A DNA stretch of 64,000 nt from Hamadaea tsunoensis DSM 44101 (GTDB taxonomy: Bacteria > Actinomycetota > Actinomycetes > Mycobacteriales > Micromonosporaceae), in contig NZ_AUAX01000003.1 in assembly GCF_000428945.1 (NCBI RefSeq), forward strand, positions 248,001 through 312,000. Reading direction: 5' to 3'. This document shows, in pieces, positions 8,921-18,500 of the stretch (position 1 is the stretch's first letter; each line of letters starts with the position of its first letter). The position numbers and the translations under genes are program-made. The notes below the pieces were generated by a model. The model did no database searches. It was not told the DNA's origin and saw only the letters and a list, made by a program, of their open reading frames with translations.

Positions 8921-8960
8921 CCCGCCCTGCCCAACCCCGCCCCGCTCCCGCTCCCGCCCG

Positions 8961-9004
8961 GCTACGCGAAGATCCCGCCCGCTCCCGCTACGCGAAGATC
9001 CCGC
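8961..9004. repeat. 18-bp direct repeat with 26-bp period
   Basis: GCTACGCGAAGATCCCGC occurs at 8961-8978 and again at 8987-9004. The second copy runs into the left arm of the palindromic element. Together with the pyrimidine-rich CCCGCTCCCG runs it forms a short degenerate tandem array. Confidence 0.75.
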
Positions 9005-9071
9005 TTGGATCAGGGAAATCACCCGAATCTTGGCCCAAGATTCGGGTGACAACCGTGATCCAAGCGGGATC
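8997..9071. repeat. long palindromic intergenic element, copy A
   Basis: The outer stem is 16 bp (8997-9012 with 9056-9071, perfect). A 6x6-nt internal loop follows, then an inner stem of 15 bp (9019-9033 with 9035-9049, perfect) and a 1-nt centre. The inner arm reads tcacccgaatcttgg, and the same arm recurs at three other places in the window. This copy lies between two convergent genes (methyltransferase and GEVED protein). It may act as a bidirectional terminator, a REP-like element, or both. Confidence 0.9.
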
Positions 9072-9132
9072 TTGGATGCGGCGGCCCGGGCCGCGGCGAG
9101 CGAGCCGGGGTGGGCGGCCGGGGTGGGCGGTG

Positions 9133-10725
9133 TCAGGCGGTGGCGGTGGGGCGGGGCGACGGACGGCGGCGCGGAGACGGGCGGCGGCGGGTGGCGACCG
9201 TGACCGCCGCGCCGACGACCATCAGGCCGAGCCCGGCCTCGATGATGGGCAGCAGGCGCTGGCCCGTGTTCGGCAGGCCCAGCAGGATCTTGTGGTCCTC
9301 GATCTCGCCGCCGTGGATGAACGCCGCCCCGTCCGGCTTCGGGTCCGCGACCGTACCCGGGTAGAGCCGCAGGCGCAGGAAGGTGCTGGTGACACCGCCC
9401 GCCTCCAGGGCCTTCCAGTGCAGGTGCGCGGTGGTGTCAGTGGCCGAGACGGCGACCGTGGCGCGCTCGCCGGTGTCGAAGGTGCCGCTGCCGTTGAAGT
9501 CGACCCAGCCGGCGAGCGTCGCCGCCGCACCCGTGGTGTTGGTGATCGGGACGTCCAGGCCCGGGTCCGCGGTGGAGATCGTGGTACCCGGCGCCACCCC
9601 GTCCTCGTCGTTGACGGGCAGGTTCTTGTCGTCGCCGTCCGCGTTCGGGGTCGGGATGCCGTCCAGGTCGGCGTCGATCAGCTTGCCGATGCGCAGTTCC
9701 TGGCCGGGGTGGTCGACCTCGGTGAAGATGTGGCCGGGACCGTCGTGCGGGTTCAGCGTGTGGTAGCTGTCCGGGGCGTCGCCGAAGTCCGTCGCGACCA
9801 GGCAGTCCGCGCCGTCGTTGATGAGCAGCGCCGGGCCCGGCGTGTACTTCAGCACGGTCGGGTTGGCGTAGGGCGCGTAGATCGCGAAGGTCTCGCTGTA
9901 CGCTCCCGGCTCGCCGTGCGCCAGCTTGCTGTCGACGTCGTTGGCCGACACGTACACGGTGCCGCTGACGTCCTCGACGTAGACCGCGCCGTAGTTCTGC
10001 GACTCGGGCAGCTGCGCGCTGAGATCCTTCACGTCGGTGACCTGGCCGGTCGCCGGGTCGATCGAGACCAGTTCCCGCTTGGTGGTGCCGACCTCCTCCA
10101 GGGCGTACAGCTTGCCGTCGGTCGGATTGAAGTCCCAGTCGCCGATGCGCAGGAAGTTCATGCCCGGCGTCGCCCGGCTCAGCGGAACCATGCTGAGGAT
10201 GTCGCCGACGCTGCCGTCGCTCGGGTCGACGTCGATCGAGATCAGCTCGTTGATCGGGCCGACCAGGCCGGGCTTGTCGGCCGCCGGGTCGCGGGTCAGG
10301 ATCAGCAGGTGGTCCTGATCGTCGACGGTGCCGACGTTCGTCCGGACCACCTGCCCCACCGGTACGCCGTTCAGCGGCCCGAAGTCCGTCGTGTTCCCCT
10401 CGGAGTCCCAGCGTACGAGGGTGTTGTTGTCGGGGTTGGTACGCATTCCCCAGAACACCCGCTGATCGCGGGAGTAGCCGCCGGCGTTGACCGAGCTGCC
10501 GAGGCTCTTGATGGGGACGAACTTCGAGGTGTTGAGGTCGAAGTATCCGTAGGTCGACGTCTTGCCGTCCTCGGATTGCACCTGATAGCCGAGGTTCGGG
10601 CATTCCGCGAACGGGGCTATCGGTGGGGCTATCTCGGCGAAGGCGGCGGCGGCCGGCAGAGCACCGACCGCCGCCGAGCCGACGAGGGTGAGACCGACGA
10701 GGCGACCAATTCGGATAAAGCGCAC
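9133..10725 (-). CDS. secreted GEVED-domain surface protein with LPNTG tail
   Basis: 530 aa, GTG start. A signal peptide (about 1-30) is followed by a beta-propeller-like region (about 35-330) with repeated GDWDFNPTDGKLYALE-type blades. Next comes DCLVATDFGDAPDSY, calcium-like Asp repeats (DADLDGIPTPNADGDD) and a GEVED domain (WVDFNGSGTFDTGERA ... GGEIEDH). The C-terminus is LPNTG (484-488), a hydrophobic helix and an RRRPSPRRR tail, the layout of a sortase-anchored protein. The family pattern resembles DUF6923 proteins, named from memory. It lies 6 bp after its paralogue and is probably co-transcribed with it. Role in cell-wall surface or adhesion is inferred. Confidence 0.85.
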   Translation of the reverse strand: MRFIRIGRLVGLTLVGSAAVGALPAAAAFAEIAPPIAPFAECPNLGYQVQSEDGKTSTYGYFDLNTSKFVPIKSLGSSVNAGGYSRDQRVFWGMRTNPDNNTLVRWDSEGNTTDFGPLNGVPVGQVVRTNVGTVDDQDHLLILTRDPAADKPGLVGPINELISIDVDPSDGSVGDILSMVPLSRATPGMNFLRIGDWDFNPTDGKLYALEEVGTTKRELVSIDPATGQVTDVKDLSAQLPESQNYGAVYVEDVSGTVYVSANDVDSKLAHGEPGAYSETFAIYAPYANPTVLKYTPGPALLINDGADCLVATDFGDAPDSYHTLNPHDGPGHIFTEVDHPGQELRIGKLIDADLDGIPTPNADGDDKNLPVNDEDGVAPGTTISTADPGLDVPITNTTGAAATLAGWVDFNGSGTFDTGERATVAVSATDTTAHLHWKALEAGGVTSTFLRLRLYPGTVADPKPDGAAFIHGGEIEDHKILLGLPNTGQRLLPIIEAGLGLMVVGAAVTVATRRRPSPRRRPSPRPTATA

Positions 10726-10731
10726 GAAACC

Positions 10732-12462
10732 CTAACGAACTCTCCCCGACTCGGGTGACTGCCGCGACCTGCGCATCTTTCGCGGACCGAAGATCAAAGC
10801 CCCGGTGAGCAGGGCCAGTCCGACGAGGACCAGACCGATGCCCAGCATCAGATAGGGCCGCAGGACGAAGCCGGTCTGCGCGAGCAGCGCATCGTTGTAG
10901 TCGATATCGCCGTCGTCATCCCAGTCCTTGGTGGCCGGCGGGACGTCTCCCGTGGCCGCGGCCGGAGGAGCCGCCGCCGGGGCGTTCTGGCGCACCGCCG
11001 TCACCGCCGGGGTCAGCGTCACCTGGTGGTCCTCGACCTCGCCGCCGTTCACCCAGCCGCCCGGCTGCGGGCCGGCTGCCGCCTCGGTGGCCCCGCCCTG
11101 GTAGATCCGCAGGCGCAGGAACGTCTTCGCCGAGGTCGCGAGGGTGAACGCGGGCCAGGTCAAGGTCGCGGAGGTGGCGCTCGCCGCCAAGTCCCTGGTC
11201 GCCCGCTCGTTCGCGTCGAACTTCCCGTTCCGGTTCGCGTCCAGCCAGCCCGCGACCACCGCGGCCAGCCCGGTCGTGTTGGTCACCGGGATCGTCACGC
11301 TGGGGTGGCCCGCCGAGATCTTGGTACCGGCGGGGAGGCCGTCCTCGTCGTTGTCGCCGGGGATGTTGTCGTCGTCCGTCGTCCCGGCGGCGTTGTCGAA
11401 GCCGTCCAGGTCGGCGTCGATCTTCGTACCGAGCCGCAGCTTCATGCCGTGGTGCAGGTAGGACGTGAGGATGTGGGCCGGGCCGCCGGACGCGTCGAGG
11501 GTGCCGTAGGAGTCCGGCGCGTCGCCGAAGTCCGTGGCCACCAGGCAGTCCCCGCCGTCGTTCACGCGCAGGCCCGTCCCCTTCGCGTACGCGGTGACGA
11601 TGACCGGGTCGTGCGTCGTGCGGATCATGAAGGTCTGGCTCTGATCCGTCTTCGCCCCGCCGCTGATGATGTTGTTCGCCGAGACGTACAGGTTCCCGCT
11701 GCCGTCCTCCATGAACGCGGCGCCGTAGTTGTCGCTTTCCGGCAGGTCGGCCGACAGGTCGGCGACGTCCGTGACCACCCCGGTCGCTGGATCGATCTTG
11801 ACGACCTTGCGGAACGCGGAGCTGAGCTCGATCGCGTACAGCAGGCCGTCCTGGTCGAAGACGTCCCAGTCGCCGATGTTGAGGTACGCGACCCCCGGCG
11901 TCGTCCGCGACAGCGTCACGTCGGACAGCACCTGCGTGAAGGTCGGGCTGGCCGGGTTCACGTCGATGCGCATGAGGTGGTTGGCCGGCTCCCGGGTGTG
12001 CACGATCAGCACGTCCCCGTCGACCGTGCCGGCCAGCGCCTCGAACGTCGGCAGTGGCATACCGCCCGCGTCCGTGGGTACGCCGACCTCGTCCAGGTTG
12101 CCCGCGGAGTCGAACCGCACCAGCGCGTCCGGGGCGTTGTCGACCGAGTGCAGCCCCCAGAAGACGAGTTGCGTACGCGAAAGGCCGATCGCGTTGACCA
12201 CGAAGCCGAACTGCTTGATCGGCTGCAGCGTCGCGGTGCCGATGTCGTACCGGTTGAAGGTCGAGCGGCCGCTGCCCATCGGCAGGGTGACCATGTATCC
12301 GTAGTTGGGACAGGTGGCGAACGGCGCGATGGGGGCGCCCAGGGCGGCCTCCACCGGAGCGGCGTGCGCCGGGCGGGCCGTGGTCACCACCGGCGAGGTG
12401 AGAGCCAGAAGAAGTGCGGCGGCGGGCCGGGCCCATCGCCGCATATTGCGCAAAGCTTGCAT
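10732..12462 (-). CDS. secreted GEVED-domain surface protein with LAQTG tail
   Basis: 576-aa paralogue of the downstream gene, with the same block order: signal peptide, propeller-like region starting APFATCPNYGY, LNIGDWDVFDQDGLLYAIE, DCLVATDFGDAPDSY, DADLDGFDNAAGTTDDD, WLDANRNGKFDANERA and GGEVEDH. The tail differs. After an Ala/Pro linker with DWDDDGDIDYND there is LAQTG (527-531), a hydrophobic helix and FGPRKMRRSRQ. LAxTG is the motif of class E sortases common in actinobacteria, whereas the partner has LPNTG. The ATG at 12462 is used, and an internal ATG at 12444 is an alternative. No sortase gene is in the window. Confidence 0.85.
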   Translation of the reverse strand: MQALRNMRRWARPAAALLLALTSPVVTTARPAHAAPVEAALGAPIAPFATCPNYGYMVTLPMGSGRSTFNRYDIGTATLQPIKQFGFVVNAIGLSRTQLVFWGLHSVDNAPDALVRFDSAGNLDEVGVPTDAGGMPLPTFEALAGTVDGDVLIVHTREPANHLMRIDVNPASPTFTQVLSDVTLSRTTPGVAYLNIGDWDVFDQDGLLYAIELSSAFRKVVKIDPATGVVTDVADLSADLPESDNYGAAFMEDGSGNLYVSANNIISGGAKTDQSQTFMIRTTHDPVIVTAYAKGTGLRVNDGGDCLVATDFGDAPDSYGTLDASGGPAHILTSYLHHGMKLRLGTKIDADLDGFDNAAGTTDDDNIPGDNDEDGLPAGTKISAGHPSVTIPVTNTTGLAAVVAGWLDANRNGKFDANERATRDLAASATSATLTWPAFTLATSAKTFLRLRIYQGGATEAAAGPQPGGWVNGGEVEDHQVTLTPAVTAVRQNAPAAAPPAAATGDVPPATKDWDDDGDIDYNDALLAQTGFVLRPYLMLGIGLVLVGLALLTGALIFGPRKMRRSRQSPESGRVR

Positions 12463-12502
12463 AACGGACGTAACGACGGGCCTGAGCTGCTGTGACGAGC
12501 GG

Positions 12503-13543
12503 TCAGAGCTCGCAGTTGACCAGGACCGGCTCCGGCCGCAGGGTCACGCCGAACCGCTCGTGCACGCCGTCGCGTACCTCCTGGGCGAGGGCCAGCAGGT
12601 CCGCCGTGCTCCCGCCCCGGCTCGTCAGCGCCAGCGTGTGCTTGCCCGAGATCGCCGCGCCGGCGCGCGCGTACCCCTTCGCGAAACCGGCGTGCTCGAT
12701 CAGCCAGGCCGCGCTGACCTTCACGACGTCGCCGTCCGGCCACGAGGGCGGCTCGCGGCCGTCGAGCTGCGCCACCAGATGCGCGTACGCCCCGGCGGAC
12801 AGCACCGGGTTGACGAAGAACGAGCCGACCGAGCGGGTGTCGGGGTCGGCCGGGTCGAGCACCATGCCCTTGCCCCGGCGCAGGGCGAGCACGGCGTCCC
12901 GGACCGTCTTCAGTGGAGCGGTGCCGCCCTGTTCTACGCCGACGGCCCGGGCGAGTTCCGCGTACCGGATGGGGGTGGACGTGGTCGAGCGCTGCAGGCG
13001 CAGGCCGACGGAGAGCACGATCCAGCGGTCGCTGTGCTTGAAGCGGCTGGACCGGTACGCGAACCCGCAGTCCGCCGCGGTCAGGTCGACGACGTCGCCG
13101 GTGTGCCGGTCGAGGACGGTGACCCCGGTGATGACCTCGGAGACGTCCTGGCCGTAGGCGCCCACGTTCTGGATGGGCGTGGCGCCGGCCGACCCCGGTA
13201 CGCCGGACAGGCACTCGACGCCGGCCAGCCCCTCGGTGACGGTGTACGCGACCAGTTCGTCCCAGTCCTGCCCGGCCTCGACGACGAGGTCCACGGCGGG
13301 ACCGTCCTCGGCGGACACCGACCATCCCGAGGAGCGAATGAGGACGGCCAGTCCGGGGTAACCGGCATCCGCCACGACGACGTTGCTCCCGCCCGCGAGG
13401 ACGAGAACGGGCTCGTCACCGGCGGACCGGACGGCTGTGACGATCTCCTCGGCGGTACGCGCGACCACGGCGCGCCGGGCGGGACCGCCCAGTCCGAGCG
13501 TTGTCCACGGGGCGAGCGGTACGTCAGGGCTGACCTCAGGCAC
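12503..13543 (-). CDS. murB: UDP-N-acetylenolpyruvoylglucosamine reductase
   Basis: 346 aa flavoenzyme that reduces UDP-GlcNAc-enolpyruvate to UDP-MurNAc with NADPH, in the cytoplasmic stage of peptidoglycan synthesis. Signatures are TTLGLGGPARR, the FAD-binding LAGGSNVVVADAG, the GLAGVECLSGVPGSAGATPIQNVGAYG block, SSRFK and RSVGSFFVNPV with the catalytic serine. EHAGFAKG...ISGKHTLAL closes the fold. This is a type I-like enzyme with the extra actinobacterial segment. GTG start at 13543. It is divergent from the MDMPI-family gene. The GEVED pair begins 40 bp downstream on the same strand, and co-transcription is possible but unproven. Confidence 0.97.
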   Translation of the reverse strand: MPEVSPDVPLAPWTTLGLGGPARRAVVARTAEEIVTAVRSAGDEPVLVLAGGSNVVVADAGYPGLAVLIRSSGWSVSAEDGPAVDLVVEAGQDWDELVAYTVTEGLAGVECLSGVPGSAGATPIQNVGAYGQDVSEVITGVTVLDRHTGDVVDLTAADCGFAYRSSRFKHSDRWIVLSVGLRLQRSTTSTPIRYAELARAVGVEQGGTAPLKTVRDAVLALRRGKGMVLDPADPDTRSVGSFFVNPVLSAGAYAHLVAQLDGREPPSWPDGDVVKVSAAWLIEHAGFAKGYARAGAAISGKHTLALTSRGGSTADLLALAQEVRDGVHERFGVTLRPEPVLVNCEL

Positions 13544-13590
13544 ACAGTCACCCTAAGCTGTGCATCAGGTCGTGGGAGCGGGAGGACCGA

Positions 13591-14382
13591 ATGAGCGGTA
13601 GACACGGTGGCAAGGATTTCTGGCTGGGCGCTCTGAAAACGGAGGTCGCGGACTTCCGGGCCGCGGCGGTCGAGGCGCTCGCCGCCGACCCCGCCATCCC
13701 GGTGCCGTCCTGCCCGGGCTGGACGATGCTTGACCTGGTCCACCATGTGACGTACGTGTACGACCGGTTCCTCTCGCACGTCAGCCGCGGCGTGACCAGC
13801 GACCCGGGCCTCGCCCCGATCAGCGAGGGGACGCCGCCGAGCCACCGGCCGGACGCCGACTCCGCGATCGCCTTCTTCGACGAGCGCGCCGAGCGGCTGC
13901 TGACGACGCTGGCGGCGCTCGACCCGGACATGCCCGCCTGGAACTGGGCGCCGCAGGCCAAGAAGGTCGCCTTCTGGCAGCGCCGAGGTGCCCTGGAGAT
14001 GGCGGTGCACCGTTGGGACGCCGAGATGGCCCTCGCCCGGGCCGAACCGGTCGAGGAGAAGCTGGCCTCCGACGGTGTCAGCGAGGTGCTCGACACCTGG
14101 CTGCCGGCGGGCGGCTCGCGGCGGCTCGGGCCGACCGACCGCTTCGGCGTCGTCCACCTGCTGGCCGACGACATCGGCGACGAGTGGTTCGTGCGGCTGC
14201 GCGGGCCGGGCATCGCCCTGCTCGACACCGGCACGCTGCTCGACGGCGACGACCCCAACGCCCGCGTCGCGGCCAGCGGTTCGGCGTCCGACCTGCTGCT
14301 GACGCTGTTCGGCCGGGTCGACTTCGACGTGCTCGACATCGACGGCGACGAGACGCTGCTGGAGGCGCTGCGGGTCGGCTGA
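13591..14382 (+). CDS. maleylpyruvate isomerase-family (MDMPI/DinB-like) mycothiol-dependent enzyme
   Basis: 263 aa starting at an ATG behind GGGAGGACC. The N-terminal four-helix DinB/MDMPI domain shows VPSCPGWTMLDLVHHVTYVYDRF, and ALEMAVHRWDAEMA supplies further metal-ligand histidines. The C-terminal SCP2-like domain shows RVAASGSASDLLLTLFGR. Family members use mycothiol as cofactor or are annotated so by homology, and mshA in the same window shows that the host makes mycothiol. The true substrate is unknown. Proteins of this family are numerous in actinobacteria and most do not act on maleylpyruvate. Confidence 0.87.
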   Translation: MSGRHGGKDFWLGALKTEVADFRAAAVEALAADPAIPVPSCPGWTMLDLVHHVTYVYDRFLSHVSRGVTSDPGLAPISEGTPPSHRPDADSAIAFFDERAERLLTTLAALDPDMPAWNWAPQAKKVAFWQRRGALEMAVHRWDAEMALARAEPVEEKLASDGVSEVLDTWLPAGGSRRLGPTDRFGVVHLLADDIGDEWFVRLRGPGIALLDTGTLLDGDDPNARVAASGSASDLLLTLFGRVDFDVLDIDGDETLLEALRVG

Positions 14383-14482
14383 TCGGCGAAGACCGGCCCT
14401 TCGGCCAGCCGAGCGGGATCTGTCCCGGGGAGTGGGCGGTGGAGGACATCTCGTATGGTCATCCCAGGAATCGGACGTAGGG

Positions 14483-15493
14483 ATGGTGGCGGTGACCAGT
14501 CGACCCACGCTGGAACAGGTCGCTGAGCGCGCGGGGGTCTCGCGCGCCACCGTTTCACGCGTCGTGAACGGCTCGCCGACGGTCGCGGCCACGATCCGCG
14601 AGTCCGTCCAGCGCGCCATCGCCGAACTCGGGTACGTGCCGAACCAGGCCGCCCGCAGCCTGGTGACGCAGCGTACGGACTCGATCGCGTTGATCCTGCC
14701 GGAGACCGAGTTCCGCGTCTTCTCCGAGGACCAGGCGATCCCCGGCTTCATCCGGGGCGTCTCCCAGGAGCTCGAAGGCGCCGACAAGCAGCTCGTGCTG
14801 ATGGTCGGCGGCTCGCAGGCCTCGCACGACCGGATCGAGCGGTACGCGCTGGCGCGGCATGTCGACGGCGTGATCATCGCTTCGATGCACGGTGCCGACC
14901 CGCTGCCGAACGCCCTGCACCGGATGGGCATCCCGGTCCTGTGCGGCGGCCGGCCGCTCGGCCGCAGCCCCGTCCCCTATGTCGAGGTGGACAACGTCGG
15001 CGGCGCCCGGATGGCCGTCCGGCACCTCCTGCAGAGCGGGCGTACGCGCATCGCGACCGTGGCCGGCCCGCAGGACATGGTCGCCGGGATAGACCGCCTC
15101 AACGGATACCGCGAAGTGCTCCGGGACACCGACCGCCGCTCGATCGTGGCCGTCGGCGACTTCACCCGGGAATCCGGCGCGGTGGCGATGCGGCAGCTGC
15201 TGTCCGACGATCCCCACCTCGACGCGGTCTTCGTGGCCAGCGACCTGATGGCCTTCGGGGCGCTCACCGCGCTGCGGGAGGCCGGCCGGCGCGTACCGGA
15301 CGACGTGGCCCTGGTCGGCTTCGACGACGTCGAGCAGGCCAAGTACGCCGAGCCCCCGCTGACCACCGTCCGCCAGCCGATCATCGGCCAGGGCCGGGAG
15401 ATGGCCCGGCAGCTGCTGCGCCTGGCGGCCGGCGAGGACGTGCCGCACGCGGTGGTCCTCCCGACCGAGATGGTGATCCGAGCCTCCGCATGA
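14483..15493 (+). CDS. LacI-family transcriptional regulator
   Basis: 336 aa. The N-terminal helix-turn-helix is TLEQVAERAGVSRATVSRVV, with the hinge helix segment NQAARSLVTQRTDSIALILP. The periplasmic-binding-protein-like sensor domain contains HVDGVIIASMHG, GVRQSGRT-type loops and VALVGFDDVEQAKYAEPPLTTVRQP, typical of sugar-responsive regulators. The start is the ATG at 14483; a GTG at 14492 is possible, and the longer start at 14432 adds residues unlike the family. No sugar operon adjoins it, so its effector and targets are unknown. A strong terminator follows. Confidence 0.92.
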   Translation: MVAVTSRPTLEQVAERAGVSRATVSRVVNGSPTVAATIRESVQRAIAELGYVPNQAARSLVTQRTDSIALILPETEFRVFSEDQAIPGFIRGVSQELEGADKQLVLMVGGSQASHDRIERYALARHVDGVIIASMHGADPLPNALHRMGIPVLCGGRPLGRSPVPYVEVDNVGGARMAVRHLLQSGRTRIATVAGPQDMVAGIDRLNGYREVLRDTDRRSIVAVGDFTRESGAVAMRQLLSDDPHLDAVFVASDLMAFGALTALREAGRRVPDDVALVGFDDVEQAKYAEPPLTTVRQPIIGQGREMARQLLRLAAGEDVPHAVVLPTEMVIRASA

Positions 15494-15496
15494 CGG

Positions 15497-15526
15497 CGCG
15501 GCCGGGGTTCGAGAACCCCGGCCGCG
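15497..15526. terminator. hairpin terminator between lacI-type gene and RHS gene
   Basis: A 13-bp perfect GC-rich stem (15497-15509 with 15514-15526) with a CGAG loop lies 4 bp after the LacI-type stop and 21 bp before the end of the convergent giant gene. It can serve both strands. Confidence 0.85.
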
Positions 15527-15546
15527 GATTACCTCATCTCACCTCG

Positions 15547-18500
15547 TCATTCGGCGAACCTGTGCTTCGCCCGCTCGACGTAGATCACCATCGCGTCGTA
15601 GTCGTGCTGGGCGTTGGCCAGGCGCTGCCGGTCCCAGTCCAGGCTGCTGGCCGCCATCTCCACCTCGAAGGCCGCGTGCTGCGTACCGTCGTAGTTCGCG
15701 TACGCCTGCTGGAGCGCCTGGGTGTCCTGGTCGATCCGGGCCTGCACCTCCCCGATGTGGTCCTGGGCGGACTGGGCGAGCTTCTCGAAGGACTTCACGA
15801 CCTCGTCGTTGGGGTCGGCCACCGGGGCGGCCGCCGCGGCCGGCTTGGTCGCCGCCGCCTGGACGGTCGACTGGCAGCTCGCCGGGTCGCTCTGGCACTG
15901 CGCCGTCAGCTGCGAGATGTCCTGCCCGGCCGCGGCCGCGTCGAGCAGCGTCGGTAGCGGAACCCCCGCGGCCAGCGCCAGCAGCCCGGCCACGATCGCC
16001 GCCGCGTCCCAGGTGCCGAAGGCCGCCGGGATGTCCCCGCCCGCCGCGGGCGCCGGTGACGCCTGGGTCTGCGCCTGCGTGGCCGCGTCGGGCGCCGGGG
16101 TGTTGGGCGCCGGCTTGTCGCCGGACGAGGTCCCGGTGCTGTCCGCCTTGGCCGCCTGCGCCTTGAGCTCCTCCAGCTTCAGCCGCTCGTCGGTGAGCAC
16201 GTGCTGGGCGTACTCCTTCTCGGCGTGCTGCAGCAGGGTCTTCTCGTGGTCGGCCAGCCCGTGGGCGCCTCCCTCCTCGTACGCCTCACCGGCCTCGGCG
16301 AACTCGTTGAAGGAGTCCTGCACGTAGCTGTTCCACCACAGGCAGGCCGCGTCGCATTCGGTGAACCCGGACGGGTCGGTGAAGCTCAGCGGGCTGTTGT
16401 GGACGTACGCGTACGGGTCGGCCGCCGGCAGGTGCAGCGGATCGGCGGACAGGAACGCGTGCTGCGCCGGGTCGTACACGCGGCCGCCCAGGTCGATCAG
16501 GCGGAGGTCGTCGGCGTGGTCGTCACCGGCGAAGCCGCGCCGGACATCGCCACCGGCGGTCGCCAGCGGAGTGCCGTCGGCCTGCGTACGCGCGCCGAAG
16601 GGCTCGTAGTACAGCCGCTCGGCCACGGCACCCGCCCCGTCGAGGGTCGCCGTCACCGAACCGAGGGCGTCGTGGACGGCGTACTCGGTCGTGGTGGTGC
16701 TGCCCGCGTAGACGACCTGGCCGACCGGGCCGTCGGTGCCCTGGACGAAGAACACGTCCGTCGTGCTCCCGCCGGTGACCCGGTGCTCGTACAGGCCGGG
16801 AATGGTGAAGGTGCTCGCGGTCGGCGAGGTCTGCTTCACCCGGGCCCCGAAGGCGTCGTACGCGAACGTCGTCGTCACGCCGCCGACGGTCACCGATTTC
16901 GGCAGGTCCCGAGCGGTGAACGTGGTGGTACGCCCGTCGCCCTGGGTCTGGCGGCCCTCGCCGTCGTAGTACGACTTGGCCGAGGTGCCGCCGGCCGTCG
17001 TGATGGTGGTCAGCGTGTGCGGCTGGCCGCCGTTGAAGTTGCCGTACGTCCGCGTCTCGGTGACCGTCCCGTTCTTCGTGATCGAGGTGAGGTCGCCGAC
17101 CGGGTCGTAGGCGTACCCCGTGGTGTCGTTGTTCAGCTGCCAAGACGTGAGCTGTCCGGCGGCGTCGTAGCCGAACGACTCGGTCCGCCCGGTGACGCTG
17201 TCGGTCCGGCCGGTGACGAGGCCGTCGGCCTGGTACGCGTACGTCAGGTCCTGCACGGGTCCGCCCGGTCCGCCGACCGAGATCTCGTGCAGCCGCCCGG
17301 ACGGCGAGTCGTACGCCATCGTCAGGTTGGCCGCTCCCAGCGTGGCCGACTGGAGCGCGGAGTTCGGCGTACGCGAGAGGACTGTCCACAGTGAACGCGG
17401 CTGCCCGGTGGTGACGTCGGAGACCGAGCTGGTCGCGCCGAACTGGGTGTAGCCGTAGCCGACGGTGAACCGCGACCGCCCGGGAACCGCGGGGTACGCG
17501 GTGCTCGCGAGCCGGTTGTTGGCCCCGTACGCCTGATCGACGTGGTACGCGGCGCCGGTGGTGGTGTCGGTGTAGTCGGTGCCGACCGCGCGGCCGTTCG
17601 TGTCGTAGCGGTACCCGGTGAGGATCCCGTCGGCGCTCATCGCGGCGGCGAGCTTGCCGACGCCGTGCGCGGCGGTGTCGTAGGTGAACGTCGCCGTCCC
17701 GTCGGCATCGGTACGCGACACGGACCGGCCGAGGTCGTCGTAGCCGAAGGCGATGGTCGAGCCGGTCGCCACGGCGGTCTGCTGCCGCAGGTCACCCGTG
17801 CCGTAGTAGGTGTCGGTGGTCCGGCCGGTGTCCGGGTCGTCGACCTGGACCTGCCGTCCCTCGACGTCGTAGGCGTGCGCGGTCTGGTGCCCCTGCGCGT
17901 CGATCGCCGTCCACAGCAGGCCGAAGGGGCCGTACTGGTAGGTGGTCGTCGCCCCGCCGATGGTGCTCGCGGTGAGCCGGCCGTTCACGTCGAAGGTCGT
18001 GTCGGTCTGCGCACCCGCGGGTGAGAGGGCCTTCTCGGTGAACATCGTGTAGGTGTTCTTGGCGATCGAGCCGTCCGGCTGCGATTGCGCGACGAGCCGG
18101 TCGAGGCTGTCGTACCCGAACGCCGTCGTGCCGCCCGGCGCGGGCACCGTCCGGCTCGCGAGCCGGCCCAGCGCGTCGTACCTGCTGGTGGTCGTGGCGG
18201 TCTGGCCGTTGAAGGCCGTCTGTCCACTCGCGATGGTGCGGCCCAGCGCGTCCGCCGTCGAGCTGACGATCCGCGGCATCAGCGGCGCCGCGCCGATCTG
18301 ACCGCTCGTCACGGTCCCGTTCGTGCCGCCGGCCGTGTCGGGCCGGTCGGCGTACGTGACGGTCGTGGGATCCTGGCCGTCGGCCGTCGTGTGCACGGTC
18401 CGGCCCAGCGCGTCGAACGTCGCCGTCGCCTGCACGCCGTTCACGTCCTCGCTCGCCACCACCACGCCGTACGCGGGGTACACGACCTGCCAGGAAGCCG

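Noticed and set aside
15547-16330. Toxin domain at the RHS C-terminus
   Set aside because: No nuclease, deaminase, ADP-ribosyltransferase or protease motif could be recognised and no immunity gene follows.
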